NCBI GenBank assembly: GCA_029007475.1
Contig: JAQXHW010000158.1
Location: 1-9,624 of the forward strand
Direction of reading: 5' to 3'
DNA length: 9,624 nucleotides
Source: Oscillospiraceae bacterium
GTDB taxonomy: Bacteria > Bacillota > Clostridia > Oscillospirales > Acutalibacteraceae
This document shows, piece after piece, positions 1 to 7,778 of this stretch. The position numbers were made by a program, and so were the translations under genes. The notes beneath the pieces were generated by a model, which saw nothing but the letters and a program-made list of their open reading frames with translations, did not search any database and was not told where the DNA came from. The stretch's first letter is position 1. Every line of letters starts with the position of its first letter.

Positions 1-27
1 GTAGAAAATTTTGAATTATGTTTATAT

Positions 28-1842
28 TTACTCGTGAATAAAAATTTCTTTTTTTATAGTTTTAAGGCTCTTTTCGTCCCAGTATTCAATGAGAATGGAA
101 TTCTCCGTAAAGCCTGTAACGCGAATACCGCCGTTTACTCTCTCGCTGTGGGAATCAAGATAGAGGAAGTTGCCGTTTCGGTCAAAGCGCGCACCTACTC
201 CACAGGGCTTGTTACTATCCCATTTTCCTACGTGAGCAATTCCCGTATCGGAGCTTATACCGAGTCCGAAGCCCTGGCGCATATTTTTTGCCCAATCGCC
301 GTAGTAACAGAGGTCGCCGCTTCGGTAGTAGAAGCTGCCCTTGCCGTGGCGCATATCACATAGATAGTCGCCCTCATAGGCTGTAAGGGAGTTCTCCATA
401 AGGGTCTTTCCCCTGCCATTTCTTCCTGTTACCTCATCATATTCGCCGTAGTAATAGTATTTTTCGTCGCCGCTTTCAATTTCTTTATGCGGGGTATTCT
501 CAGTACGGCTAAGCTCACTCTCGTAAACCTCAAGATTTTCCTTGCAGTCGCTCTGCTCCCCGTTTTCCGCAAAGTTATCGGTGCTGCCCTTTGAATATTC
601 ATTGACAGCAGACTTTGCATTTATAAGCAGAGAGTCTATGAGGGACTTTACATAGTCGTCCATATCATCCTCGCTGAAATCAAACAGCTCACCCTCAGAG
701 GGTGTTTCCTGAGTTATATCTGAATCAGCAGCTTTCTCAGCTTCAGGCAGCTCTGATAATACAGGCTTGTCCTCAGATTCACTTGTCGCCTTTTTTACCG
801 ATATATCATCAGGAACAGAGGTATCCTCTTTTGTACCATTCATAAAAGGAATATCTGTTTCTGCCTCAGGCTCATTTTTATCAAGGACTAAACTTTCGTC
901 TATATGGATATTGGTTTCCCGCTCAATAAACGATATTGCCTCAGCGAGCTTTCTTTCTAAAGAAAACTCCTCTGTTTCGGGTAATGCTTCTATATATTCC
1001 GTCTTATGCTCAGGCTCTGCTTTTTGCTCAAGTTCAGGTGATTTTTCGTCATTTATGAAATCCGAAATATTACCGTCAAGCTCCTTTGCCTCAGAGAGAC
1101 TGAAAAGTCCTGCTCCCTTTTCCGAAAAGCTCTCCTTCGTGAAGTTAAAGCCGCCTGCCATATCCTCCTCGGTGGTGTATACGGGAGGTTTATTCTCAAG
1201 GGCGTACTTTTTCTCTTCCTCGGCTAAAACCTGATTATAGATATTCAAAGTCTGTTCAGCGGCAAAATACATAAGACCGTAGTTAGTAAGGGCAGACACT
1301 CCCGGTAAAGGTACTCGTGCAAGAACCCTATCCCGTACCGTCTCACAGCCGGGCTGTTTACAGCAGTAATATGTGGTGGGATACTGAACTCCCGTGGTAT
1401 AAAGGAGTATTGCGGTTTCACCGTTAATCTCCTTGGGAACAATGGAGCAGAGCAAGGTATTGCTGCCAACGCTGTTGTAATAATTTGTCTTTAGCCAGGC
1501 ATGGCGCTCGCTGAAAAAGACTCGCTTTATGTCCTTGCCGTTCTCATCATAGTAATTGAGACAGTACTTTCCGTCGGAGAGATACTCGATGTCCTCAATA
1601 ACCCGGCGATTCTTAATAACCCGCCATGATAGACGCTTTGAGGGTATAAAGGAATAGCTGTATTCGTACCTGTCCTTACCCACAGTTCTGTAAAGTCTGT
1701 TTTGGACAGGCTCCAGAGTACGCAGATATCTCATGATAATATTGGCGAAAATATCCTTACTTACGTCCTCAGGCTCCCGAGACTGAAGATAAACTCCATA
1801 AAAGAAAATATCATTATATGGGATTTGGATTTGCTCGGTCAT
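28..1842 (-). CDS. Hypothetical protein with C-terminal MORN-like repeats
   Basis: The function is not recognised. The 604-residue product has three parts. Residues 1-210 form a compact, Tyr-rich, probably globular domain with a Cys cluster (C160, C161, C166). Residues about 211-460 are a low-complexity linker rich in Glu, Asp, Ser and Pro, probably disordered. Residues about 463-557 hold four MORN-like repeats, recognisable as YYGEY, YEGDY-x6-HGKGSFYY, YYGDW-x5-QGFG and VGKW-x6-GVGARF. MORN repeats are known for lipid or protein binding and scaffolding, so a scaffold or binding role is inferred only. No signal peptide or membrane segment is seen, so it is probably cytoplasmic. The ATG at 1842 is chosen because GAGGAGG (1851-1857) sits 8 bases upstream. 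An in-frame ATG at 1887 would put the start inside the pfkA terminator hairpin. It follows pfkA on the same strand after 72 bases and has no obvious promoter of its own. Confidence 0.85.
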   Translation of the reverse strand: MTEQIQIPYNDIFFYGVYLQSREPEDVSKDIFANIIMRYLRTLEPVQNRLYRTVGKDRYEYSYSFIPSKRLSWRVIKNRRVIEDIEYLSDGKYCLNYYDENGKDIKRVFFSERHAWLKTNYYNSVGSNTLLCSIVPKEINGETAILLYTTGVQYPTTYYCCKQPGCETVRDRVLARVPLPGVSALTNYGLMYFAAEQTLNIYNQVLAEEEKKYALENKPPVYTTEEDMAGGFNFTKESFSEKGAGLFSLSEAKELDGNISDFINDEKSPELEQKAEPEHKTEYIEALPETEEFSLERKLAEAISFIERETNIHIDESLVLDKNEPEAETDIPFMNGTKEDTSVPDDISVKKATSESEDKPVLSELPEAEKAADSDITQETPSEGELFDFSEDDMDDYVKSLIDSLLINAKSAVNEYSKGSTDNFAENGEQSDCKENLEVYESELSRTENTPHKEIESGDEKYYYYGEYDEVTGRNGRGKTLMENSLTAYEGDYLCDMRHGKGSFYYRSGDLCYYGDWAKNMRQGFGLGISSDTGIAHVGKWDSNKPCGVGARFDRNGNFLYLDSHSERVNGGIRVTGFTENSILIEYWDEKSLKTIKKEIFIHE

Positions 1843-1866
1843 AAACCTATCCTCCTCAAAAGTGTG

Positions 1867-1904
1867 CAAAATCAAAAGTACAGGCACAAATGAATGTGCC
1901 TGTA
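1867..1904 (-). terminator. Intrinsic terminator or attenuator after pfkA
   Basis: On the minus strand, 10 bases after the pfkA stop codon, TACAGGCACA (1895-1904) and TGTGCCTGTA (1879-1888) form a perfect 10-bp stem around a 6-base loop. The run that follows is CTTTTGATTTT, which is U-rich but interrupted. It fits a Rho-independent terminator of moderate strength. Because the next gene's ribosome binding site begins only about 10 bases beyond the U-run, some read-through is probably needed to express that gene. Confidence 0.7.
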
Positions 1905-1914
1905 ACTTAAAGTT

Positions 1915-2889
1915 TTAGATAGAAACATCCATAGCGATGTTGTAGAGTTCTTCATCGAATACACGCTTCATATTAAGTGCTTCGGTAATATCAAAATCTA
2001 CAATCTTGCCTCCTTGGAGAGCACAAACACGGTTGCCGATGTTGTTATAGAGAAGCTCAACAGCGTGATGACCCATAGCGCTTGCCATAACTCTGTCGCG
2101 GAGAGTGGGACAGCCACCGCGCTGAACGTGGCCGAGAACCGTAGCTCTGGACTCGATGCCTGTTTTCTCCTCAATATACTTAGCAATCTCGTTAGTGCCG
2201 CCGACACCCTCGGCAACAACTACGATAAAGTGTTTCTTACCTGTCGCCTTAGTGTTGAGAATTTTATCAACAACCATTGTGTCAATATCGTGGGGCTTCT
2301 CGGGAACTAATATAGATGTTGCGCCGCAGGCAATACCTGTTTGGAGAGCAATATCTCCGCAGCGTCTGCCCATTACCTCAACAACGGAGCATCGGTCATG
2401 AGACTGGGCGGTATCACGAATACGGTCAACCATCTCAAGGGCGGTATTCATAGCGGTATCAAAGCCGATTGTATATTCAGAGCAAGCGATATCGTTATCA
2501 ATGGTACCGGGAATACCTACGCAGGGGATTCCTGCGCCTGAGAGGTCACGAGCGCCTCTGAAGGAGCCGTCGCCGCCGATAACAACTACTCCCCTGACAC
2601 CCAGTGAACGGCAGTAGTCAGCAGCCTTTTTAACACCTGCGGGGGTGTTGTATTCCTCACTTCTTGCGGTGTAAAGGATTGTTCCACCGCGGTTAATTAT
2701 ATCGGAAACTGAGCGTAGATTCATCTCTACAACGTCACCGTTTAAGAGTCCGTTATATCCTCTCTTTACTCCGTAAACCTTAAGGTTACGATTAATTGCA
2801 GAACGAACAACAGCGCGGACAGCCGCGTTCATTCCGGGTGCGTCTCCTCCGCTGGTGAGGACTGCAATACAGTTATTTTCGTTATTCAT
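1915..2889 (-). CDS. pfkA: ATP-dependent 6-phosphofructokinase
   Basis: Phosphorylates fructose 6-phosphate to fructose 1,6-bisphosphate with ATP, the committed step of glycolysis, as a cytosolic tetramer. The 324-residue length matches bacterial PfkA. The N-terminal TSGGDAPGMN (residues 12-21) is the nucleotide-binding loop. GGDGS (105-109) and PGTIDND (127-133) carry Gly where pyrophosphate-dependent enzymes have Asp and Lys, so ATP use is predicted. D131 is the catalytic base. VVEVMGRRCGD (169-179) and GHVQRGG (253-259) are further family motifs. Arg25, Arg29, Arg59 and Glu197 align with effector-site residues of the E. coli enzyme, suggesting allosteric control by ADP and phosphoenolpyruvate. 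The ATG at 2889 has GGAGG (2898-2902) 8 bases upstream and gives the usual MNNENNCIAVLTSGGD-type N-terminus. An upstream in-frame ATG at 2916 has no such site. The gene lies 129 bases after dnaE, with its own promoter, and ends before a hairpin. Confidence 0.97.
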   Translation of the reverse strand: MNNENNCIAVLTSGGDAPGMNAAVRAVVRSAINRNLKVYGVKRGYNGLLNGDVVEMNLRSVSDIINRGGTILYTARSEEYNTPAGVKKAADYCRSLGVRGVVVIGGDGSFRGARDLSGAGIPCVGIPGTIDNDIACSEYTIGFDTAMNTALEMVDRIRDTAQSHDRCSVVEVMGRRCGDIALQTGIACGATSILVPEKPHDIDTMVVDKILNTKATGKKHFIVVVAEGVGGTNEIAKYIEEKTGIESRATVLGHVQRGGCPTLRDRVMASAMGHHAVELLYNNIGNRVCALQGGKIVDFDITEALNMKRVFDEELYNIAMDVSI

Positions 2890-2933
2890 AATACTTGCCT
2901 CCAAGCACATAAGCATTTATCTGTAAAACATAC

Positions 2934-2968
2934 AATATAATTTTAGCAGATTATTCCTGTCAATTCAA
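2934..2968 (-). promoter_or_regulatory. Predicted sigma-A promoter(s) for pfkA
   Basis: Two overlapping candidates are visible in the dnaE-pfkA gap. The first has TTGAAT (2963-2968), a 17-base spacer and TAAAAT (2940-2945), preceded by an extended -10 TGC. The second has a perfect TTGACA (2958-2963), an 18-base spacer and TATATT (2934-2939). Either would start transcription about 35-45 bases before the pfkA ATG. No terminator hairpin is seen between dnaE and this site, so read-through from dnaE is also possible. Confidence 0.65.
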
Positions 2969-3018
2969 GTCTTTTTTAGTTTTTCTTATTTTTATGCTTC
3001 CTACTATCGTTATCTTTA

Positions 3019-6000
3019 TTAGCTATGTTCATATTTGACCTTGACGTTTTCGTCTCCTAAGCGGTTTTTAAGCTCGCCTAAAAGCACATCGTTCAGGTCT
3101 ACCCACAGATTTCTCGGGGCTTTTAGGAGCTTTGAGTCGCCGCTTAGATAGAAGTAAACGGGAGTGTCGCCGTCAAAGATACTCACAAGATTTTTGGCAA
3201 TTTCGAAGAGCTTTCCGCCTCTTGTATCAACCTTCAAGTAAAGTCCAACTGCGGTTTGAGCGGCAACGGATTCTTGAGAATTAAAAGCCGAAACGCTGTC
3301 ATAGGTGGGTTTGGTTTCTGCTTTATCCCCTGTTTTTTCGTGTTTTTCTACCCTTTCGGCGGAGTTCACTAAGATTTTTGCGTCCTCGTCCTCACGCATA
3401 CTCAAGGTTCCGCTTACACTGATTACTGAGCCCACATAGAAAAGGGGGCTGTAATCATCTAAAACTTTCGGGAAAACGATAAGCTCCACCGCACCTGAGC
3501 GATCCTCAACGGTCATAAAAGCCATCATCTGATTCTGCTTAGTAAGCTGAGTTCTGAATTTTGAAACTACTGCCACAATCTGAACTTTTTGAGCATCAGC
3601 GTAGGATCTTGAGCCTTCACCTGTGAGAATATCGCCTATCCTGTCGGCCTTTACCTTTTCAGCATACCACTCATACTCAGCGATAGGATGTCCCGAAAGA
3701 TACATTCCGGCCATATCTCTTTCCATCGAGAGCAGGTCGGTAAGGGAAAATTCATCTAAGGGAGGCATTCTTAATGTCGCTGATTCTCTGGCAGAGGAAT
3801 CGGTTTCAAAAAGTGACATCTGTCCGTCCATGTTGCGGCGTTTTTCGTACTCGATATCCTCGAGAACCTGTTTTGAAACACTTAACATCTGTCTGCGGTT
3901 AGCTCCTAAATTGTCAAGCGCTCCGCATTTTATCAGGCTTTCCAAAGAGCGGGAATTCATACCCTTTGAATATATTCTTGAGCAAAAATCCTGCAAGGAG
4001 GTAAAAGGTCTCTCCTGCCTTGCCTCGATTATTGAATCAATAAAGCTCCTGCCCAAATTTTTAATCGCCATAAGTCCGTAGCGAATATTTCCCTCGCTTA
4101 CCGTAAAGCCATGGTAGCTTGAGTTAACGTGAGGAGGCAATACCTCGATTCCCATTCTATGGCAATCGGTAATATAGCCTGCCATTTTATTTTGATTGTC
4201 AAGAACACTTGAGAGAAGCGCCGCCATATATTCGCGCGGATAATGATACTTAAGCCATGCGGTTTGGTAGGAAATATAAGCATAGGAAGCCGCGTGGGAT
4301 TTATTGAAAGCATAGGAGGCAAAGTTTTTCATTTCCTCATACACAGACTCGGCAACCTCACGGCTGACGCCTCGTCTTACACAGCCCTCAACCTCAACGC
4401 TTCCGTCCTCTCTTAAAAGTCCGTCTATAAATATTTCCCGCTCCTTGCGCATTACGTCATGCTTTTTCTTGCTCATAGCACGGCGCACTAAGTCGGCTCG
4501 TCCTAAGGAGTAGCCTGCAAGGCTTCTGAAAATCTGCATTACCTGCTCCTGATAGACTATACAGCCGTAAGTAACCTTTAGAATTGCCTCTAACTTAGGG
4601 TGTTTATAGGTTACCTTCTGAGGATTGTGGCGGTTTTCGATATAGGTTGGGATACTGTCCATGGGGCCGGGGCGATAGAGAGAAATAACCGCGATTAAGT
4701 CCTCCAAAGACTCGGGGCAGAGTTGGGTCAGAACATTCTTCATGCCCTGGGATTCAAACTGGAAAACTCCCTCCGTATTGCCCTTGGATATCATTTTATA
4801 TACATCCTTGTCGTCCTCACGGATAGATTCAAGAGTAAAGTCGGGATTGTTTCGCCTAATTAATTTTACTGCATCATCAATAACCGTTAAGTTGCGAAGT
4901 CCCAAAAAGTCCATTTTGAGAAGTCCTAACTCTTCTAAAGTGGTCATGGTAAACTGAGTTACAATCTGCTCGTCATTCTTTGCAAGAGGTACGTAATCGG
5001 AAACCGGTCTGTCAGCTATAATTACTCCTGCCGCGTGGGTTGTGGCATGACGGGGCATACCCTCTAAGGCTAAAGAATAATCAATCAGCCTATGGATATC
5101 GTAATCGGACTCGTAGCGTTCCTTTAGCTCCTTACTGATTGAAAGTGCTTTCTCAAGGGTCATATTAAGGTCAAAGGGTATGAGCTTTGCTACTTGGTCG
5201 CAGGTGCTGTAAGGAAGCCCTAAGGCTCTGCCTACATCACGGACAACGCCCTTTGCCGCCATAGTACCGAAAGCTATAATTTGAGCTACGTGGTCGTAGC
5301 CGTACTTACGGATAACATAGTCGATAACCTCGCCGCGCCTGTCCTTGCAAAAGTCGATATCAAAATCGGGCATAGACACACGCTCGGGATTTAAGAACCG
5401 CTCAAAGAGCAGGTCATATTTAATAGGGTCAATTCCCGTAATACCGATACAGTAAGCGCAGAGCGAGCCTGCACCCGAGCCTCTGCCGGGGCCTACGGGA
5501 ATACCTCTGGATTTTGCGTACTTAATAAAGTCGTTGACTATAAGATAGTAGTCAACAAAGCCCATTGAATTAATTGTAGAAAGCTCGTACTCAAGTCTTT
5601 CAACTATCGTGGAATCCGGTTTTTCCCCATAGTGCTTATAAAGTCCATTGTAACACTGACGTCTGAAATACTGAAAATGGTCCTCATTATTCGGCACATC
5701 AAAAACAGGCAGCTTACGCTTGCCAAATTCAAATTCCACATTACAGCGCCTTGCTATACTCTCAGTATTCTCCACGGCTTTGGGATATTTTGAAAATACA
5801 CGCGCCATTTCCTCCTCGGACTTCACATAAAACTCCTCGGTTTCAAAGCGCATTCTGTCCTCATCGTTTATGGTGTGGTTAGTTTGAATACACATGAGGA
5901 TTTCCTGAGCTTTTGCGTCCGACTTTTTAATATAATGACAGTCGTTGGTGGCAACTATGGGCGCGTCTATCTCATTTGCTATCTTTACAAGCTGAGGTAA

Positions 6001-6555
6001 AATTTTCTCCTGCTCAGGTATGCCGTGGTTTTGAAGTTCAATATAGTAATTCTCTTTACCGAAAATACTCTGATACTCTTTTGCCGCCTCAACTGCACCC
6101 CTGTAATCATCGGAAAGAAGCCTTGAGGGCACTTCACCGGCAAGGCAGGCAGAGAGACAGATAAGCCCTTCGGAATACCTTTTTAGAAGCTCCTTGTCAA
6201 CTCTCGGCTTAACATAAAAGCCATCGGTAAAACCTAAGGACACGAGCTTTGTCAGGTTTTCGTAGCCTTTGTTATCCTTGCAGAGAAGCACTAAATGATA
6301 GTAGCTTCTGTCAAGCTCCGGAGTTTTATCGAAACGGCTTCGGGGAGCTACATAAACTTCACAGCCGATAACGGGATGCACTCCCTGCTTTTTGCACTCC
6401 CGCCAAAAATCTATAACTCCGTACATAACGCCGTGGTCGGTTATGGCAACGGAGGTCATGCCTGACTCCTTGACAGCCGACACAAGGTTTTTAATTCTGC
6501 AAGCGCCGTCTAAAAGGCTGTATTCGCTGTGAAGATGTAGATGTGCAAATGCCAA
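3019..6555 (-). CDS. dnaE: DNA polymerase III subunit alpha (DnaE)
   Basis: Replicative C-family DNA polymerase, 1178 residues. An N-terminal PHP domain (about 1-270) begins AFAHLHLHSEYSLLDG and keeps the likely metal ligands H7, H9, D16, H41, E66, H87, C137, D205 and H207. The polymerase core has GPGRGSGAGS (355-364), PDFDIDF with catalytic D399 and D401, and MDFLGLRNLTVID with D549. A helix-hairpin-helix region lies near 745-885. QMSLF (912-916) resembles a beta-clamp binding motif. An OB-fold lies at about 990-1070, followed by a short C-terminal domain. The length and intact PHP fit DnaE1 better than the shorter Bacillus type; Clostridia usually also carry PolC, which is outside the window. 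The TTG at 6555 is preferred because AAGGAAG lies 8 bases upstream and the resulting N-terminus matches the family. A GTG at 6564 would touch that site. The gene follows xseA by 18 bases, implying co-transcription. Confidence 0.97.
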   Translation of the reverse strand: MAFAHLHLHSEYSLLDGACRIKNLVSAVKESGMTSVAITDHGVMYGVIDFWRECKKQGVHPVIGCEVYVAPRSRFDKTPELDRSYYHLVLLCKDNKGYENLTKLVSLGFTDGFYVKPRVDKELLKRYSEGLICLSACLAGEVPSRLLSDDYRGAVEAAKEYQSIFGKENYYIELQNHGIPEQEKILPQLVKIANEIDAPIVATNDCHYIKKSDAKAQEILMCIQTNHTINDEDRMRFETEEFYVKSEEEMARVFSKYPKAVENTESIARRCNVEFEFGKRKLPVFDVPNNEDHFQYFRRQCYNGLYKHYGEKPDSTIVERLEYELSTINSMGFVDYYLIVNDFIKYAKSRGIPVGPGRGSGAGSLCAYCIGITGIDPIKYDLLFERFLNPERVSMPDFDIDFCKDRRGEVIDYVIRKYGYDHVAQIIAFGTMAAKGVVRDVGRALGLPYSTCDQVAKLIPFDLNMTLEKALSISKELKERYESDYDIHRLIDYSLALEGMPRHATTHAAGVIIADRPVSDYVPLAKNDEQIVTQFTMTTLEELGLLKMDFLGLRNLTVIDDAVKLIRRNNPDFTLESIREDDKDVYKMISKGNTEGVFQFESQGMKNVLTQLCPESLEDLIAVISLYRPGPMDSIPTYIENRHNPQKVTYKHPKLEAILKVTYGCIVYQEQVMQIFRSLAGYSLGRADLVRRAMSKKKHDVMRKEREIFIDGLLREDGSVEVEGCVRRGVSREVAESVYEEMKNFASYAFNKSHAASYAYISYQTAWLKYHYPREYMAALLSSVLDNQNKMAGYITDCHRMGIEVLPPHVNSSYHGFTVSEGNIRYGLMAIKNLGRSFIDSIIEARQERPFTSLQDFCSRIYSKGMNSRSLESLIKCGALDNLGANRRQMLSVSKQVLEDIEYEKRRNMDGQMSLFETDSSARESATLRMPPLDEFSLTDLLSMERDMAGMYLSGHPIAEYEWYAEKVKADRIGDILTGEGSRSYADAQKVQIVAVVSKFRTQLTKQNQMMAFMTVEDRSGAVELIVFPKVLDDYSPLFYVGSVISVSGTLSMREDEDAKILVNSAERVEKHEKTGDKAETKPTYDSVSAFNSQESVAAQTAVGLYLKVDTRGGKLFEIAKNLVSIFDGDTPVYFYLSGDSKLLKAPRNLWVDLNDVLLGELKNRLGDENVKVKYEHS

Positions 6556-6563
6556 GGAGTTCA

Positions 6564-6570
6564 CTTCCTT
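6564..6570 (-). promoter_or_regulatory. dnaE ribosome binding site that decides a TTG start
   Basis: AAGGAAG on the minus strand lies 8 bases before the TTG at 6553-6555. The in-frame GTG at 6562-6564 shares its first base with the end of this site, leaving no spacer, so TTG is the better start. Confidence 0.65.
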
Positions 6571-6573
6571 TAC

Positions 6574-7776
6574 TTAAATAACGGCGGCGTCTATATCGCC
6601 GTCTTTGAACTTAATGCTTACTCTGTCGCCGCTTTTAAGTTCAGCTTTAGAGTAAACCGTTTTGCCTTCCTTTGAAGTTACGGTATAACCTCTTTTAAGA
6701 ATCTCAGAGGGACTAAGGGAAAAGAGCCTGTGTTTTAACTGCGAAAGCATTTGCTCACTCTCGGTCATTCTCCTGTCGGAGATTAAAACAAGCCTGTGGG
6801 CAAGCGCCTTTAGCTCTTCGAACTGATTATCATACTTTACTCGGGGGTCGGTATCTTTTAAGATTTTTTCATACTTTTCAAGCCTCATTTGCTGTTCCGA
6901 GAGGAGCTTTTCTCCCAAAGCTGCGAGATACTGTCGCTGTTTTCTCAGCAAATCAAGCTGTTCGAATCTGTCGGGGGTTACGAGCTCTGCTGCCGCAGAC
7001 GGCGTAGGCGCCCGCATATCGCTGACAAAATCCGAGATAGTAAAATCAACTTCATGACCTACGGCGGAGACAACCGGAATATTACACTTAAAAATCGCTC
7101 GAGCCAATTCCTCGCTGTTAAACGCCCAAAGATCCTCCATCGAGCCGCCGCCTCGACCGATAATTATAACATCGCTCTCTCCCTCTGCATCTACCGCCTT
7201 CACCGCTTCGGTGAGCATTCGGGGTGCGCTTTCGCCCTGTACCAAAACAGGGAAAACTCTCACCTGAACATAGGGCCAGCGCCGTGAAATAATGTTTTTG
7301 ATATCCTGTAGGGCAGCTCCTGTGGGAGAGGTTATGACGGAAATAATCTTGGGAAACTGCGGCAGGGGTTTCTTGTGACGTTTATCAAAGAGTCCCTCTT
7401 TCTCCAGCTTTTCCTTTAGCTGTTCAAAAGCTAAAGCAAGCGCTCCTACCCCGTCAGGCTGCATATCCTCAATATACAGCTGATACTGACCCGTTGCTTC
7501 ATAGAGGGTTACCTTTCCTCTCACTATAACCTTCATGCCGTTTTGAGGTCTGAATTTCAAATTCTTTGCGCTGTAAGAGAACATAACCGCCTTAACGGTA
7601 GATTTCTCATCCTTTAAGGAAAGGTAGATATGACCGCTTGAGTAGTGGTCGGTCAGGTTTGAAATCTCTCCGGAAACAAAAACATATCGGAGATTCATAT
7701 CACCATCAAGAAGGGACTTAACGTAGTAATTCAGTTGTGAAACAGTAATAAACGAGGGCTTTTTCACATCTATCAT
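6574..7776 (-). CDS. xseA: Exodeoxyribonuclease VII large subunit
   Basis: Large catalytic subunit of exonuclease VII, which degrades single-stranded DNA in both directions and takes part in repair and recombination clean-up in the cytoplasm. The 400-residue product has an N-terminal OB-fold (about 10-105, with VSGEISN and SSGHIYLSLKD). The central nuclease domain carries VITSPTGAALQDI (148-160), GRGGGSMEDLWAFN (207-220), VGHEVDFTISDF (239-250) and RAPTPSAAAE (255-264). A coiled-coil stretch spans about 270-350, and the C-terminus includes PSEILKRGY (356-364). The ATG at 7776 is chosen over an in-frame TTG at 7782, which overlaps the previous gene. It begins 2 bases after the upstream stop and has only a weak AAGAGA site, so translational coupling is likely. 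The small-subunit gene xseB, commonly next in bacterial genomes, is absent here: dnaE follows directly. Confidence 0.96.
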   Translation of the reverse strand: MIDVKKPSFITVSQLNYYVKSLLDGDMNLRYVFVSGEISNLTDHYSSGHIYLSLKDEKSTVKAVMFSYSAKNLKFRPQNGMKVIVRGKVTLYEATGQYQLYIEDMQPDGVGALALAFEQLKEKLEKEGLFDKRHKKPLPQFPKIISVITSPTGAALQDIKNIISRRWPYVQVRVFPVLVQGESAPRMLTEAVKAVDAEGESDVIIIGRGGGSMEDLWAFNSEELARAIFKCNIPVVSAVGHEVDFTISDFVSDMRAPTPSAAAELVTPDRFEQLDLLRKQRQYLAALGEKLLSEQQMRLEKYEKILKDTDPRVKYDNQFEELKALAHRLVLISDRRMTESEQMLSQLKHRLFSLSPSEILKRGYTVTSKEGKTVYSKAELKSGDRVSIKFKDGDIDAAVI

Positions 7777-7778
7777 AA

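Noticed and set aside
34..363. Plus-strand open frame of 109 codons at the left edge
   Set aside because: Antisense shadow of the MORN-repeat region, with no recognisable domain and no Shine-Dalgarno site.
690..704. Perfect 7-bp inverted repeat CACCCTC-A-GAGGGTG
   Set aside because: It lies inside the MORN-protein linker coding sequence, its 1-base loop cannot form a good hairpin, and no T-run follows. It is probably chance.
767..1234. Plus-strand open frame of 155 codons, Ser-rich
   Set aside because: It lies antisense to the acidic linker of the MORN protein. Its Ser-rich composition is what the complement of Glu/Ser codons produces, and no ribosome binding site or family motif is seen.
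3623..4081. Plus-strand open frame of 152 codons inside dnaE
   Set aside because: The opposite strand encodes conserved DnaE sequence, including the clamp-binding motif, so this is a shadow frame.
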